64,000 bases of DNA from JAKACA01 sp049510975 (GTDB lineage Bacteria > Actinomycetota > Acidimicrobiia > Acidimicrobiales > Bog-793). The stretch is taken from the NCBI GenBank assembly GCA_049510975.1, contig JBEKYM010000002.1, positions 108,899 to 172,898 on the forward strand, given 5' to 3'. This document shows, one piece after another, positions 42,203 through 50,916 of this stretch. A program made the translations under genes and the position numbers. Position 1 is the stretch's first letter; each line of letters begins with the position of its first letter. The notes beneath the pieces are model-generated. The model saw only the letters and a list, made by a program, of their open reading frames with translations. It did not search any database and was not told the origin of the DNA.

Positions 42203-43086
42203 GCACCGGTGATGGCGACGTCAGCCGACGGCCCGACGACGCAGGCGCCCGGACTCCAGAGGTGGTGCGGCTGCCAGACGAGGCCAGCGAAGGCGCCGCC
42301 ACTCGCTCGCCGGCACGTGCCACGTCGGTGCAAGCCGTCGAGACGGCCCTGGCACTGCTCGACTGCCTCGCCGCCGAGCCCGAGCTCGGCGTGGCAGAGC
42401 TCGGGCGCCGCCTCGGCGTGGCCAAGAGCACCGCGCACCGGATCGTCACGACCTTGTGCGCCAACGGCTTCGTGCAGCGCGTTCCCGAATCCCGCACGTA
42501 CCGCCTGGGAATCCGCCTGCACGAGCTTGGCGAGCTCGTGGCGAGCCGGAGCCGTCTCCGCGATCACGCCCTTCCCCTGCTGGAGTCGCTCCGCAGCCAG
42601 ACCGGTGAAACGGTGCACCTGGCGGTTCCTGAAGGCAGCCAGATGTTCTACGTGGAGCGACTCGAGAGCTACCACGGGCTGCGCTTCTCCTCGAGAGTCG
42701 CCCGGGTACGCCCGATCCATCTCACGAGCTCCGGCAAGGCGGTGGCTGCCTTCAACCCGGTCGTCGCTCAGGCGGCCATCGACGCCGGCTTCGAGCGACG
42801 CACACCGCGGACCATCAGGACGAAGGAGCAATTCCTGCGCTGCCTCGCCGAGACACGCGAGCGGGGTTATGCCTTCAGCATCGAGGAGGACGAGCCGGGA
42901 CTGGCGTCGGTCGCGGCCCCCGTGCTGGACCACACGCGGACGGCCCGAGCCGCCATCTCGGTCGCAGGCCCGGTCTCTCGCGTGACCGGTGAGCACATCG
43001 CCCTCATGGCTCGCCGCGTGCAATCAGCCGCCGACAAGCTGATGAGCGTCGAGTCGGTCTGGTGGAGCGGGTCGGACTACCGCTGA
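42199..43086 (+). CDS. IclR family transcriptional regulator
   Basis: A 295-residue regulator with a disordered 45-residue N-terminus. The winged helix is 'SVQAVETALALLDCLAAEPEL', 'LAELGRRLGVAKSTAHRIVTT' in part, and 'GFVQRVPESRTYRLG'. The effector domain includes 'TGETVHLAVPEGSQMFYVERLES' (in part), 'RPIHLTSSGKAVAAF' and 'GYAFSIEEDEPGLASVAAPV'. IclR proteins of this kind respond to aromatic acids or hydroxylated intermediates. It overlaps the GntR gene by four bases and is followed by two tandem GTTCCG...GAAC sites upstream of the phosphotransferase genes, its likely targets. Confidence 0.9.
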   Translation: MSTGDGDVSRRPDDAGARTPEVVRLPDEASEGAATRSPARATSVQAVETALALLDCLAAEPELGVAELGRRLGVAKSTAHRIVTTLCANGFVQRVPESRTYRLGIRLHELGELVASRSRLRDHALPLLESLRSQTGETVHLAVPEGSQMFYVERLESYHGLRFSSRVARVRPIHLTSSGKAVAAFNPVVAQAAIDAGFERRTPRTIRTKEQFLRCLAETRERGYAFSIEEDEPGLASVAAPVLDHTRTARAAISVAGPVSRVTGEHIALMARRVQSAADKLMSVESVWWSGSDYR

Positions 43087-43091
43087 CGGAT

Positions 43092-43130
43092 CGTTCCGTA
43101 GAGCAGAACAGCGTTCCGTAGAGCAGAACG
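43092..43130. promoter_or_regulatory. Tandem candidate IclR operators
   Basis: CGTTCCGTAGAGCAGAACAG at 43092-43111 is repeated at 43112-43130 with one change at the end. Each copy contains an inverted GTTC...GAAC pair (GTTCCGTAGAGCAGAAC), similar in form to GTTCCG-type palindromes bound by IclR regulators. The pair lies between the iclR stop and the next gene, 69 bases before its start. The 20-bp period would place the two sites on nearly the same face of the helix. Confidence 0.55.
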
Positions 43131-43198
43131 CATTACTTCCCCCAGCAGGAGCCGCCGTCAATAGTTGCAAGCCAAGGCGCTCGTGGAAGGGGGGTGGT

Positions 43199-45055
43199 AT
43201 GAGCGAGGGTAGGGGGATGTTCCGCAACCCATACGACATCGAGACCCCAGCCGGCGCCGACGGCTGGGAGTCCATGTACCCCGGCTATTTCATCTTCGGC
43301 GACGAGCTGCGCGACCGCGACGAGAGCAAGCTCTGGTTCTTCGACCAGATGCACAACCCCGAGCCGGTCTACCCCTTCGACCTCATGATGCCGGAGAGTT
43401 GGCTCGTGTCGCTGAACCAGTACACGACGCGCGTCTGGAGGCTCCCGACGGCGCTCGGTATCGAGCAGAGAATCGTCAACGGGTACCTCTACCTCAGCCC
43501 CAACGTCATCGAGGACCCGACGGCGATCGCCGAGCGCGCACCGACCTTCGACCGCCGTGCCCGCCACTACTTCGAGAACTGGGACGAGATCTACGCCAAC
43601 TGGGTCGAGAAGGCGACAATCTGCATCGAGGCGCTGAAGCAGATCAGCTTTCAGCCACTGGCCGAGGTCGAGCCCGAGGCGACGGTGCTGGAGCACCGAG
43701 GCACGACGACGGCCTTCGACTTGCTCACGAGCTACAGCCGGCTGCTCGAGAACGCCCATGAGATGGCGTACTTCCACTTCGAGATGCTGAACCTCGCCTA
43801 CGGCGCCTACCTCACGTTCCTCGAATTCTGCCGGAGCCACTTCCCGGCGATCACCGACGACTTGGTGGCGAGGATGGTCGCCGGCATCGACGTGATCCTG
43901 TACCGGCCGGACGCCGAGCTGCGTCGACTTGCCGGCCGGGCCGTCGAGCTCGGCGTCGGCGACGTCTTGAAAGGGCACGAAGAGCCGGCGGAGATCGTCG
44001 CCGCCCTCGAGGGTTCGGCGGCCGGCAAGGAGTGGCTCGAAGATCTCGAGCAGGTGAAGGACCCCTGGTTCTACTACTCGACCGGCGCCGGGTACTGCCA
44101 CGCCAACCGCGCCTGGATCGACGACCTTCGTCCGCCGTTCTCGGCGCTGCGGGACTACGTCGCCCGAGTCGAGCGCGGCGAGGATCTCGCCCGCCCGATC
44201 GCCCACCTTCGCGCCGAGCGCGAACGCCTTGCCGATGGCTACCGAGACCTGCTCGACGACGACGAGGCGCCCGCCTTCGACAGCCTCCTCGCACTCTCAC
44301 GCCAAGTCTTTCCCTTCGTGGAGAACCACAACTTCTACGTCGAGCACTGGCATCACTCGATCTTCTTCAACAAGGTCCGGGAGCTCGGCGAGGTGCTCGT
44401 CGCTGCCGGCATGCTCGAGCAGAGCGACGACATCTACTTCCTGCACCGCTACGAGGTCTATGCCGTCCTCTACGAAGCCGAGGCCGCCTGGGCGCTCGGG
44501 GTGCCCACCCGCGGGCAGCTGACCTGGCGTGCCGAGATCGCCCGCCGCCGGCGCATCTACAGCGTCCTCGAGACTTGGAGCCCGCCGCCTGCCCTCGGCG
44601 TCCCTCCCGAGAAAGTGACCGAGCCGATCACGGTCACGCTCTTCGGGATCAACAACGAGACGATCAACCGGTGGCTGGCGGCCGAGTCGGCGTCGGACGC
44701 CGACGACGACTTGCGCGGTCTCGCCGCCTCGCCCGGTGTGGCCGAAGGGGTCGCCCGCGTCGTGCATCGGGTCGAGGAGCTCGACGCGCTCGAAGACGGC
44801 GAGATTCTCGTTTGCCCGCTCACGGCGCCAAGCTGGTCGATCGTCTTTGCCCGCATCGGGGCGGCCGTCTCCGATGGTGGCGGCATCATGTCGCACGCCG
44901 CCATCGTCTCTCGTGAGTACGAGCTGCCTGCGGTCGTGGCGACGGGCATCGGCACGCAGCTCGTGATGACCGGCGACCGCCTCCGGGTCGACGGCAATAC
45001 GGGGGTCGTGACGTGGCTCTCCCGTGTCGAGCGCCCTGCCGTGACCGTGCCGTGA
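43199..45055 (+). CDS. PEP-utilizing enzyme, phosphohistidine subunit of a split PEP synthase
   Basis: A 618-residue protein. The C-terminal mobile domain (about 515-605) has 'LAASPGVAEGVARVVHRVEEL' (in part), 'ILVCPLTAPSWSIVFARIGA' and the phosphorylation site 'GGIMSHAAIVSREYELPAV' with His566. The long N-terminal region (PEP-binding core replaced by a helical domain) lacks the nucleotide-binding part of PEP synthase, which is encoded by the next gene. This division matches phenylphosphate synthase PpsA/PpsB of Thauera and 4-cresol-phosphorylating CreI/CreH of Corynebacterium, which phosphorylate phenolic hydroxyls. AAGGGGGG precedes ATG 43199. Here the acceptor is probably a hydroxypyridine. 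Confidence 0.85.
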   Translation: MSEGRGMFRNPYDIETPAGADGWESMYPGYFIFGDELRDRDESKLWFFDQMHNPEPVYPFDLMMPESWLVSLNQYTTRVWRLPTALGIEQRIVNGYLYLSPNVIEDPTAIAERAPTFDRRARHYFENWDEIYANWVEKATICIEALKQISFQPLAEVEPEATVLEHRGTTTAFDLLTSYSRLLENAHEMAYFHFEMLNLAYGAYLTFLEFCRSHFPAITDDLVARMVAGIDVILYRPDAELRRLAGRAVELGVGDVLKGHEEPAEIVAALEGSAAGKEWLEDLEQVKDPWFYYSTGAGYCHANRAWIDDLRPPFSALRDYVARVERGEDLARPIAHLRAERERLADGYRDLLDDDEAPAFDSLLALSRQVFPFVENHNFYVEHWHHSIFFNKVRELGEVLVAAGMLEQSDDIYFLHRYEVYAVLYEAEAAWALGVPTRGQLTWRAEIARRRRIYSVLETWSPPPALGVPPEKVTEPITVTLFGINNETINRWLAAESASDADDDLRGLAASPGVAEGVARVVHRVEELDALEDGEILVCPLTAPSWSIVFARIGAAVSDGGGIMSHAAIVSREYELPAVVATGIGTQLVMTGDRLRVDGNTGVVTWLSRVERPAVTVP

Positions 45056-46086
45056 TGGAGGCCGACCTTGCCGAACGGTCCGCTGTGAGCCCGTCTCCCA
45101 AGGCTCCGGTCGTGCTTGCGACCGAGGAGTGCACGGCGGAGCTCGTGACGGTCGTCGGCGGGAAGGCCGTCGGCCTCGGCTCCTTGATCCGCTCGGGCCA
45201 GAACGTGCCAGCCTCGTTCGTCGTGAGCGCGTCGGCTTACCTCGGCTATGCCGCCTGGCGAAACGACGGCGGCGAGGGCGTCCCTGCGGAGCTCGCCGAC
45301 GAGATCGTCCTCGCCTACCAGCAGCTGTGCCAACGCCAGCAGAGCGAGGTGGTCGTCGCCGTCCGCTCCAGCGCAACCGTCGAGGATTCCTCCGACTCGA
45401 GCTGCGCCGGCCAGTTCAGCACGTACCTCGGTGTGAGCGGCGACACCGATGTCGTCGGCACCGTCGAGCGGTGCTGGCTCTCGGCGCTCGCGCCCCACGT
45501 TTCCGCCTACCGGGAGGCGCGCCAGCTCAGTGCCGAGGACCAGGGCATCGCCGTCGTCGTGCAGGAGCTCGTCGACGCCCAGACGGCCGGCGTGATGTTC
45601 ACCCGCCACCCCCGCACGGGCGACCGATCGCTCGTGGTCGTCGAGGCGAGCTACGGACTCGGTGAAGCTGTCGTCGGGGGCGAGGTCATCCCAGATCTGT
45701 TCGAGCTCAACAAAGTCACCGGACGGGTACAAGAGCGTGTCCTCGGCTCGAAGCCGTTCGAACATCGGCTCTCTGCCGACGGGCGCGCCGTCGAGACCGA
45801 GGCCGTGGACCCCGACCGCCAGCGCGCCTGGTCCATCGGCGACGAGACTCTCGAGGCACTCCTCGAGATGGCTCGCCAGCTCGAGTCCAGCATCGGGCGC
45901 GGCCTCGACATCGAATGGGCGATCGGCTCCACCCGGAGCGACAGCAGCGGGAGCGAGCTGTTCGCATTGCAGGTACGGCCGATCACCGTCGACCGACGGA
46001 GCGCTCCCCTCGTGGCCTCCGGCAGTCCGGTCGACATCGTGCTCAGGCGCCTCGGAGGCGGTCACCACCCCCATCACGGCGAGTGA
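45055..46086 (+). CDS. PEP/pyruvate-binding (PPDK N-terminal) subunit of a split PEP synthase
   Basis: A 343-residue ATP-grasp protein equal to the N-terminal part of PEP synthase: 'VVGGKAVGLGSLIRSGQNVP', 'VVVAVRSSATVEDSSDSSCAG' (in part), 'AVVVQELVDAQTAGVMFTRHP', 'EASYGLGEAVVGGEVIPDLF' and 'ALQVRPITV'. It should use ATP to phosphorylate the histidine of the preceding gene's product, releasing AMP and phosphate. ATG 45055 overlaps the preceding stop (TGATG). The C-terminus ends in a His-rich 'GGGHHPHHGE' tail that could bind metal or be incidental. Confidence 0.87.
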   Translation: MEADLAERSAVSPSPKAPVVLATEECTAELVTVVGGKAVGLGSLIRSGQNVPASFVVSASAYLGYAAWRNDGGEGVPAELADEIVLAYQQLCQRQQSEVVVAVRSSATVEDSSDSSCAGQFSTYLGVSGDTDVVGTVERCWLSALAPHVSAYREARQLSAEDQGIAVVVQELVDAQTAGVMFTRHPRTGDRSLVVVEASYGLGEAVVGGEVIPDLFELNKVTGRVQERVLGSKPFEHRLSADGRAVETEAVDPDRQRAWSIGDETLEALLEMARQLESSIGRGLDIEWAIGSTRSDSSGSELFALQVRPITVDRRSAPLVASGSPVDIVLRRLGGGHHPHHGE

Positions 46087-46094
46087 CGGGCGCA

Positions 46095-47429
46095 ATGACG
46101 GCCGTGCGCCCATCCCAGGTCTCAGATGGCGCCTCCGCCGTTGCCGCAGTCGGCGCCGGTCAGACCAGCGTCGCCGACACGGCCGAGCAGGCTCTCGCCC
46201 GCGTTGCCCGACTCGACGAGTCCATCGGCGCCTTTCGGATCGTCGACGAGGAGCTCGTCCGCACGCAGGCTCGGCAGCTGGACACCTCCGGCGCGGGTGC
46301 CCTCCGGGGCCTCGTCGTCGGTGTGAAGGACGTCATCGACACCGCCGACCTACCGACCGGCTACGGCTCACCGCTGTTCTCCGATCACCAGCCTTCGCGC
46401 GACGCCGATGTCGTCACGACCTTGAAGTCGGCCGGCGCCCTCATGCTCGGCAAGACCGAGTCCACCGAGTTCGCCATGTTCCAGCCCACCCGAACCCGAA
46501 ACCCCCTCGACCTGACGCGCACCCCAGGCGGTTCCTCGAGCGGATCGGCGGCGGCGGTCGCTGCCGGCATGGTTCACGCGGCCCTCGGGACCCAGACCGC
46601 CGGCTCGGTGCTGCGACCGGCGGCCTACTGCGGTGTGTTCGGGTTCAAGCCCGCTCACGGATGGACCTCGACGGCAGGGGTCTTCCAGCTCGCCGAACAT
46701 CTCGACACGGTCGGGTTGTTCGCCCGCTCCGTGCGAGACCTCGAGCTGCTCCACCGGACCCTGCGACACTCCACCAGCGAGAAACGACCGCCGCCCGACA
46801 CCGCCGGCGGCGCCACGGGAGCTGTCGGTGACGGCCGGCGCTTGTGCGTCGGGGTGCTCCGAGCCGACGAGTGGGCACTGTGCGAGAGCGACGTGTACGA
46901 CGCTCTCGACGCCGTTGCCGGTCGACTGCAGCACGGCGGGGTCACCGTCGTGGAGCTCGCCATGCCCCCGACGTGGGCGTCGCTGCCGACGGCCCACCGA
47001 ACGGTCATGGCCGTCGAGGTGGCGAGGAACCTCCGCGACCGCCTGGGCGACCGCGTCCGCCAGATCTCACCGAGTGCCCAGGCCATCGTGGCCGAAGGCG
47101 ACGCTTGCCCGTTGCATGTCTACGAGATGGCCGGTGTCGAGCGGGAGGAGGCCGTCGCCGCACTGCCGGAGCTCGCCAGCTCGCTCGACCTCGTCGTGCT
47201 GCCGAGTGCACTTGGGCCAGCCCCCGTCGGGCTCGACTTCACCGGCGATCCGGTGATGTGCCGCCCAGCCACGTTGCTGGGCATCCCCGCCGCCAACGTT
47301 CCCGCCCACTGGCGATCCGACGGCCTTCCGATCGGGCTGCAGGCCATGGCGCCGCATTTCAACGATCTCTTGTTCCTCCGCCATCTGGCCTTGCTCGAGG
47401 CCGTTCTCGACCCGAAGGAGTGTCCGTGA
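46095..47429 (+). CDS. Amidase signature family amidase
   Basis: A 444-residue AS-family hydrolase. The Lys-cisSer-Ser triad is visible: Lys in 'GLVVGVKDVIDTADL', the serine cluster in 'RTPGGSSSGSAAAVAAGM' and the nucleophile region 'GTQTAGSVLRPAAYCGVFGF'. In this cluster it could deamidate maleamate or another ring-opening amide, a step done by the unrelated isochorismatase-fold NicF in nicotinate degraders. GTG 46083 overlaps the previous stop and is an alternative start to ATG 46095. Its own stop overlaps the next gene (GTGA). Confidence 0.88.
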   Translation: MTAVRPSQVSDGASAVAAVGAGQTSVADTAEQALARVARLDESIGAFRIVDEELVRTQARQLDTSGAGALRGLVVGVKDVIDTADLPTGYGSPLFSDHQPSRDADVVTTLKSAGALMLGKTESTEFAMFQPTRTRNPLDLTRTPGGSSSGSAAAVAAGMVHAALGTQTAGSVLRPAAYCGVFGFKPAHGWTSTAGVFQLAEHLDTVGLFARSVRDLELLHRTLRHSTSEKRPPPDTAGGATGAVGDGRRLCVGVLRADEWALCESDVYDALDAVAGRLQHGGVTVVELAMPPTWASLPTAHRTVMAVEVARNLRDRLGDRVRQISPSAQAIVAEGDACPLHVYEMAGVEREEAVAALPELASSLDLVVLPSALGPAPVGLDFTGDPVMCRPATLLGIPAANVPAHWRSDGLPIGLQAMAPHFNDLLFLRHLALLEAVLDPKECP

Positions 47430-48463
47430 ACTACGACTTCGTCAACGTTTGCAAGCAAGAGCTGCAACTCTGCGGCGTCCACGAAGGCGAAGCCGTCGCC
47501 ATTTTGAGCTCCGATTCCGCCGAGGAGCTCATGGGGCACGCGGCCGCCTTCATGCAGGCGGCCAAGGAGCTCGGAGCGCTCCCGTACCACGTACGGGTGC
47601 CGGCTCACCGTGGCAAGTCCTCCGGAGCTTGGGAGGTCGGCCAGACGCCGCTCACCGGACACCCGGCCGCCATGGCAGCGCTCAAGGAGGCCGCCATCGT
47701 GATCGATCTCGTCTTCATGCTCTTCTCCACCGAGCAGCTGGAGATCCAGGCGTCCGGGACCCGCATCTTGCTGGCGGTGGAGCCGATCGACGTCCTCACG
47801 CGCCTGCTGCCCGACCCCGAGCTCCGCGAACGCGTCGAGTTCGCCGGCGGCCTGCTCGAGGGCGCCGGCACGCTTCGCATCGAACACGAGAACGGCACGA
47901 ACTTGCTCTACCGCTTGGGCCGGTACCCCGTCATCACCGAGTACGGCTACACCGACGAGCCCGGCCGCTGGGACCACTGGCCGTCCGGGTTCCTCTTCAC
48001 CGGTGCTCACGACGACGGCGTCGACGGCACGATCGTGCTGGCGCCCGGTTCGATCATCTACCCGTTCAAGACGCACACGCGCAGTCCCATCACGCTTCGG
48101 GTCGAGCAGGGACGCATCGTGGATCTGTCCGGAGAGCTCGACGCCGAGCTCATGCGCGACTACATGGACCAGTTCCACGACCCGGACGGCTACGCCATCT
48201 CGCACATCGGCTGGGGCCTCAACGAGAAGGCGCTCTGGTCCGGACCGATGATGGACACCCGCGGGATCGGCCAGGAGGGACGCTCGTTCTACGGCAACGT
48301 CCTGTTTGCCACGGGCCCGAACCAGGAGCTCGGTGGCACCAATGCCTCCCCCTGCCACCTTGATATCCCGCTGCACGGGTATTCGCTCTTTCTCGACGAT
48401 CGCCAGATCGTCGACCGCGGCGACATCGTCGTGCCTGAGATGCGACCGCGGTCGCGCTCCTGA
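47426..48463 (+). CDS. 2,5-dihydroxypyridine 5,6-dioxygenase-like (NicX family, M29 fold)
   Basis: A 345-residue protein of the aminopeptidase-T fold whose metal site looks like NicX rather than a peptidase. His260 lies in 'ISHIGWGLNEKA' where M29-type relatives usually have Glu, and His311 and Asp313 lie in 'SPCHLDIPLHG'. The iron ligands reported for Pseudomonas NicX are His265, His318 and Asp320 (from memory), a closely parallel spacing. NicX opens 2,5-dihydroxypyridine to N-formylmaleamate with O2. GTG 47426 overlaps the amidase stop. An M29-type hydrolase remains the alternative, but the context favours ring cleavage. Confidence 0.8.
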   Translation: MNYDFVNVCKQELQLCGVHEGEAVAILSSDSAEELMGHAAAFMQAAKELGALPYHVRVPAHRGKSSGAWEVGQTPLTGHPAAMAALKEAAIVIDLVFMLFSTEQLEIQASGTRILLAVEPIDVLTRLLPDPELRERVEFAGGLLEGAGTLRIEHENGTNLLYRLGRYPVITEYGYTDEPGRWDHWPSGFLFTGAHDDGVDGTIVLAPGSIIYPFKTHTRSPITLRVEQGRIVDLSGELDAELMRDYMDQFHDPDGYAISHIGWGLNEKALWSGPMMDTRGIGQEGRSFYGNVLFATGPNQELGGTNASPCHLDIPLHGYSLFLDDRQIVDRGDIVVPEMRPRSRS

Positions 48464-48523
48464 GCCGTTTCGCAACACCGAAGTTCCGACATCCGCAGTG
48501 ACATCTGACAAGAGGAGGGGCAG

Positions 48524-50047
48524 ATGACAACAAACCTCGAGGCCGGTGCGGCAATCGCCGCTGGGGACGCCAAGGACGATTTCGGGAGCATCGAGACACG
48601 GGGGATCGACCGGATACCTGACATCGAGCGCAAGTCGAAGCCGTCCGAGCTGCTGACCATCTTCTTCGGGCCGCAGTTCGGCTACGGCAACATGCTCTTC
48701 GGGGCGCTCCCGATCGCCTTCGGGCTCGGATGGTGGGCGGCGGCGAGCGCCATCACGGTCGGTGCCCTCGTCGGGTCGCTCATCTTCCTCGCCGTCACAC
48801 CGGCGAGCCCGAAAACGGGAACGAACACTCAGGTGACGAGCGGAGGCGCCTTCGGCGTGCGCGGGCGGCTCGTCGGGTCCGGTATCACCTGGTTCATTGC
48901 CATGGGTTTCTTCATCATCCTCGTGTACACCTCGGGCCAAGCGATCATCTACACGTTCAACCGCTGGTTCCACTCATCCACCGGGCTCGGGGCGCTCTCC
49001 ATCGCCATGGTGGCCGTCATCCTCATCACCTGCATGTCTGCGATTCTCGGCCACCGCACCCTCGAGCGGAGCGTCCGAGTGATCACGATGGTGTCCATTG
49101 CCGCCGGGATCGCCATCTTTGCCGTCTTCGCGCCGCACTTTCACGCCATTCACGGCGGCAACTACCTGCTCGGCAGCTTCTGGCCAACCTGGTTCATCTC
49201 CGCGACGACGGCGGCCTCCCTGCCCATCTCGTGGGGGCCGTTCGTCGGTGACTACGGGCGCTACATCCCCGCCAATGCACCCGCCAAGCTCGTCGGCACG
49301 TACGGTTTTGCCGGCATCTTCCTCGGCTGCTGGGTGGCGATGATCGCAGCCGCCTTCGCGGCAACCTCCTTCCCGGGCCAGGCCTTCAACTTCGTGCAGG
49401 GCATCACGACGGCGGCGCCGAGCTGGTTCCTCCTGCCGATGCTCCTCGTGCTGGGTCTCGCCTCCAACATCGCCAGCGCGGGCATGACCTTGTACAACGC
49501 CTCGCTGGACATCGGCTCATGGCCGTGGTTCTTCAAGATTCCGCGCTGGCAGATCGCCGCAGGCCTGTCCGCTGTGGCCTTCGGGCTGACGTACCTGTTC
49601 GTCGTGGCGACGAACTTCCTCAACAACCTGGAGGCATTCGTCACGATCATGGTCGTCGTCGCGACTCCGTGGATGGTGATCATCGGCATCCACTACCTGT
49701 TGGAGAAGGGCCAGTACGCCCCTGACGACTTGCACGCCTTCGCCATCCCGGGCGCCCGCGGGCGCTACTGGTACACAGCCGGCGCCAACCCGAGGGCGAT
49801 CATCGCCTGGCTGATCGGCGTGGTCCTCGGGCTGATGTTCTCCACCACCAGCCTGCTCACCGGTGTCCTCGAGAGCTCGGTGAACGGCGTCGACCTCTCC
49901 TGGCTCATGGCCGCTCTCGGCGGCGGAGTCGCCTACCTCGTGCTCACGCTCGGCTTCGCCCCGCGTCATGCCACGACGGGGGTGCTCGAGCTGGCGGTCG
50001 ACCAAGGTCCCAGCGTCAGCGTTGACGAGGTGTCACCTCTGCCGTGA
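48524..50047 (+). CDS. NCS1 family nucleobase/N-heterocycle transporter
   Basis: A 507-residue integral membrane protein with about 12 helices. 'FFGPQFGYGNMLFGALPIAFG', 'TGTNTQVTSGGAFGVRGR', 'VYTSGQAIIYTFNRWF' and 'SWGPFVGDYGRYIPANAP' match the purine-cytosine permease branch of NCS1 symporters. Such proteins import cytosine, allantoin, hydantoins or pyridine compounds with H+ or Na+. In this operon it most likely imports the hydroxypyridine-like substrate. GAGGAGGGG precedes ATG 48524; the 60-base gap after the NicX-like gene shows no clear terminator. Its stop overlaps the next start (GTGA). Confidence 0.88.
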   Translation: MTTNLEAGAAIAAGDAKDDFGSIETRGIDRIPDIERKSKPSELLTIFFGPQFGYGNMLFGALPIAFGLGWWAAASAITVGALVGSLIFLAVTPASPKTGTNTQVTSGGAFGVRGRLVGSGITWFIAMGFFIILVYTSGQAIIYTFNRWFHSSTGLGALSIAMVAVILITCMSAILGHRTLERSVRVITMVSIAAGIAIFAVFAPHFHAIHGGNYLLGSFWPTWFISATTAASLPISWGPFVGDYGRYIPANAPAKLVGTYGFAGIFLGCWVAMIAAAFAATSFPGQAFNFVQGITTAAPSWFLLPMLLVLGLASNIASAGMTLYNASLDIGSWPWFFKIPRWQIAAGLSAVAFGLTYLFVVATNFLNNLEAFVTIMVVVATPWMVIIGIHYLLEKGQYAPDDLHAFAIPGARGRYWYTAGANPRAIIAWLIGVVLGLMFSTTSLLTGVLESSVNGVDLSWLMAALGGGVAYLVLTLGFAPRHATTGVLELAVDQGPSVSVDEVSPLP

Positions 50048-50859
50048 GCGACCCCGTTTCGATCTTCTTTTCCTCCGACGGGCTCCGCATGCACGCCGCC
50101 CGCCACGAGGGGGGCAGCGGCACGCCGCTCGTGGTGGTCCCTGGCATCACGACACCGGCGGGGGCTTTCGCGTTCGCCGGCAGGCGGCTCGCCGACGAGC
50201 CAGGCATCGGCGACGTCTTCGTGCTCGACATGCGCGGCCGGGGCCTGTCCGAGCGGGCAGGTTACGGTCGCCACCGAGCCGGCGACTACGCCACCGACGT
50301 CCTGTCCCTCCTCGATCACCTGGGGCTCGACAACGCCGTCCTCGTCGGCCACTCCCTCGGCGCCCGCGTGGTGGCCGAAGCCAGGGCGCGTGTGCCCGGC
50401 TGTGCGCTCGGCGTCGTCGCCATCGATCCGCCGATGTCGGGGCCAGGACGGCGGCCGTATCCGATGGGCGTCGACCGGTTCATCTCCGGGATCCTCGGCG
50501 CCCGCGCCGGACGTGGGACCGAAGATGCGAAGGAGCACTATCCGACCTGGACGGCCGAGCAGTGCGAGAGCCGCGGAAAGTGGCTCGCGAGCTGCGACGA
50601 AGTAGCCGTCGTGGAAAGCTACGGCTGGTTCCACCTCGAGGCGTTCGAGCCTGTCTGGCAGGACGTGGAACCGCCCGCTCTCGTGCTCTTCGGAGCCGAG
50701 AGCCCGGTCGTCACGTCGTCGGACGCCGCCGTCATCGAACAGTCGAACCCTCGGGCCACCGTCGTGAAAGTGCCGAACAGCGGCCACATGATCCCGTGGG
50801 ACAACCTCGAGCAGACCGTGGCCGAAATCGTCAGATTCGTGGCCGGCTGTGTGCCGTGA
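50044..50859 (+). CDS. Alpha/beta hydrolase, N-formylmaleamate deformylase-like (NicD)
   Basis: A 271-residue alpha/beta hydrolase. The triad reads Ser104 in 'LVGHSLGARVV', Asp128 in 'VVAIDPPMSG' and His248 in 'VPNSGHMIPWDN'. The triad reported for NicD of Pseudomonas putida is Ser101, Asp125, His245 (from memory), a constant offset of three residues, which suggests a gap-free core alignment. NicD releases formate from N-formylmaleamate, the product of NicX. GTG 50044 overlaps the transporter stop by four bases. A generic esterase is the alternative. Confidence 0.8.
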   Translation: MSDPVSIFFSSDGLRMHAARHEGGSGTPLVVVPGITTPAGAFAFAGRRLADEPGIGDVFVLDMRGRGLSERAGYGRHRAGDYATDVLSLLDHLGLDNAVLVGHSLGARVVAEARARVPGCALGVVAIDPPMSGPGRRPYPMGVDRFISGILGARAGRGTEDAKEHYPTWTAEQCESRGKWLASCDEVAVVESYGWFHLEAFEPVWQDVEPPALVLFGAESPVVTSSDAAVIEQSNPRATVVKVPNSGHMIPWDNLEQTVAEIVRFVAGCVP

Positions 50860-50916
50860 AGACGACCTCGGCGTGGCCACGATGGAAAGCAACCACAAGG
50901 AAGTGAGTTGACACCA

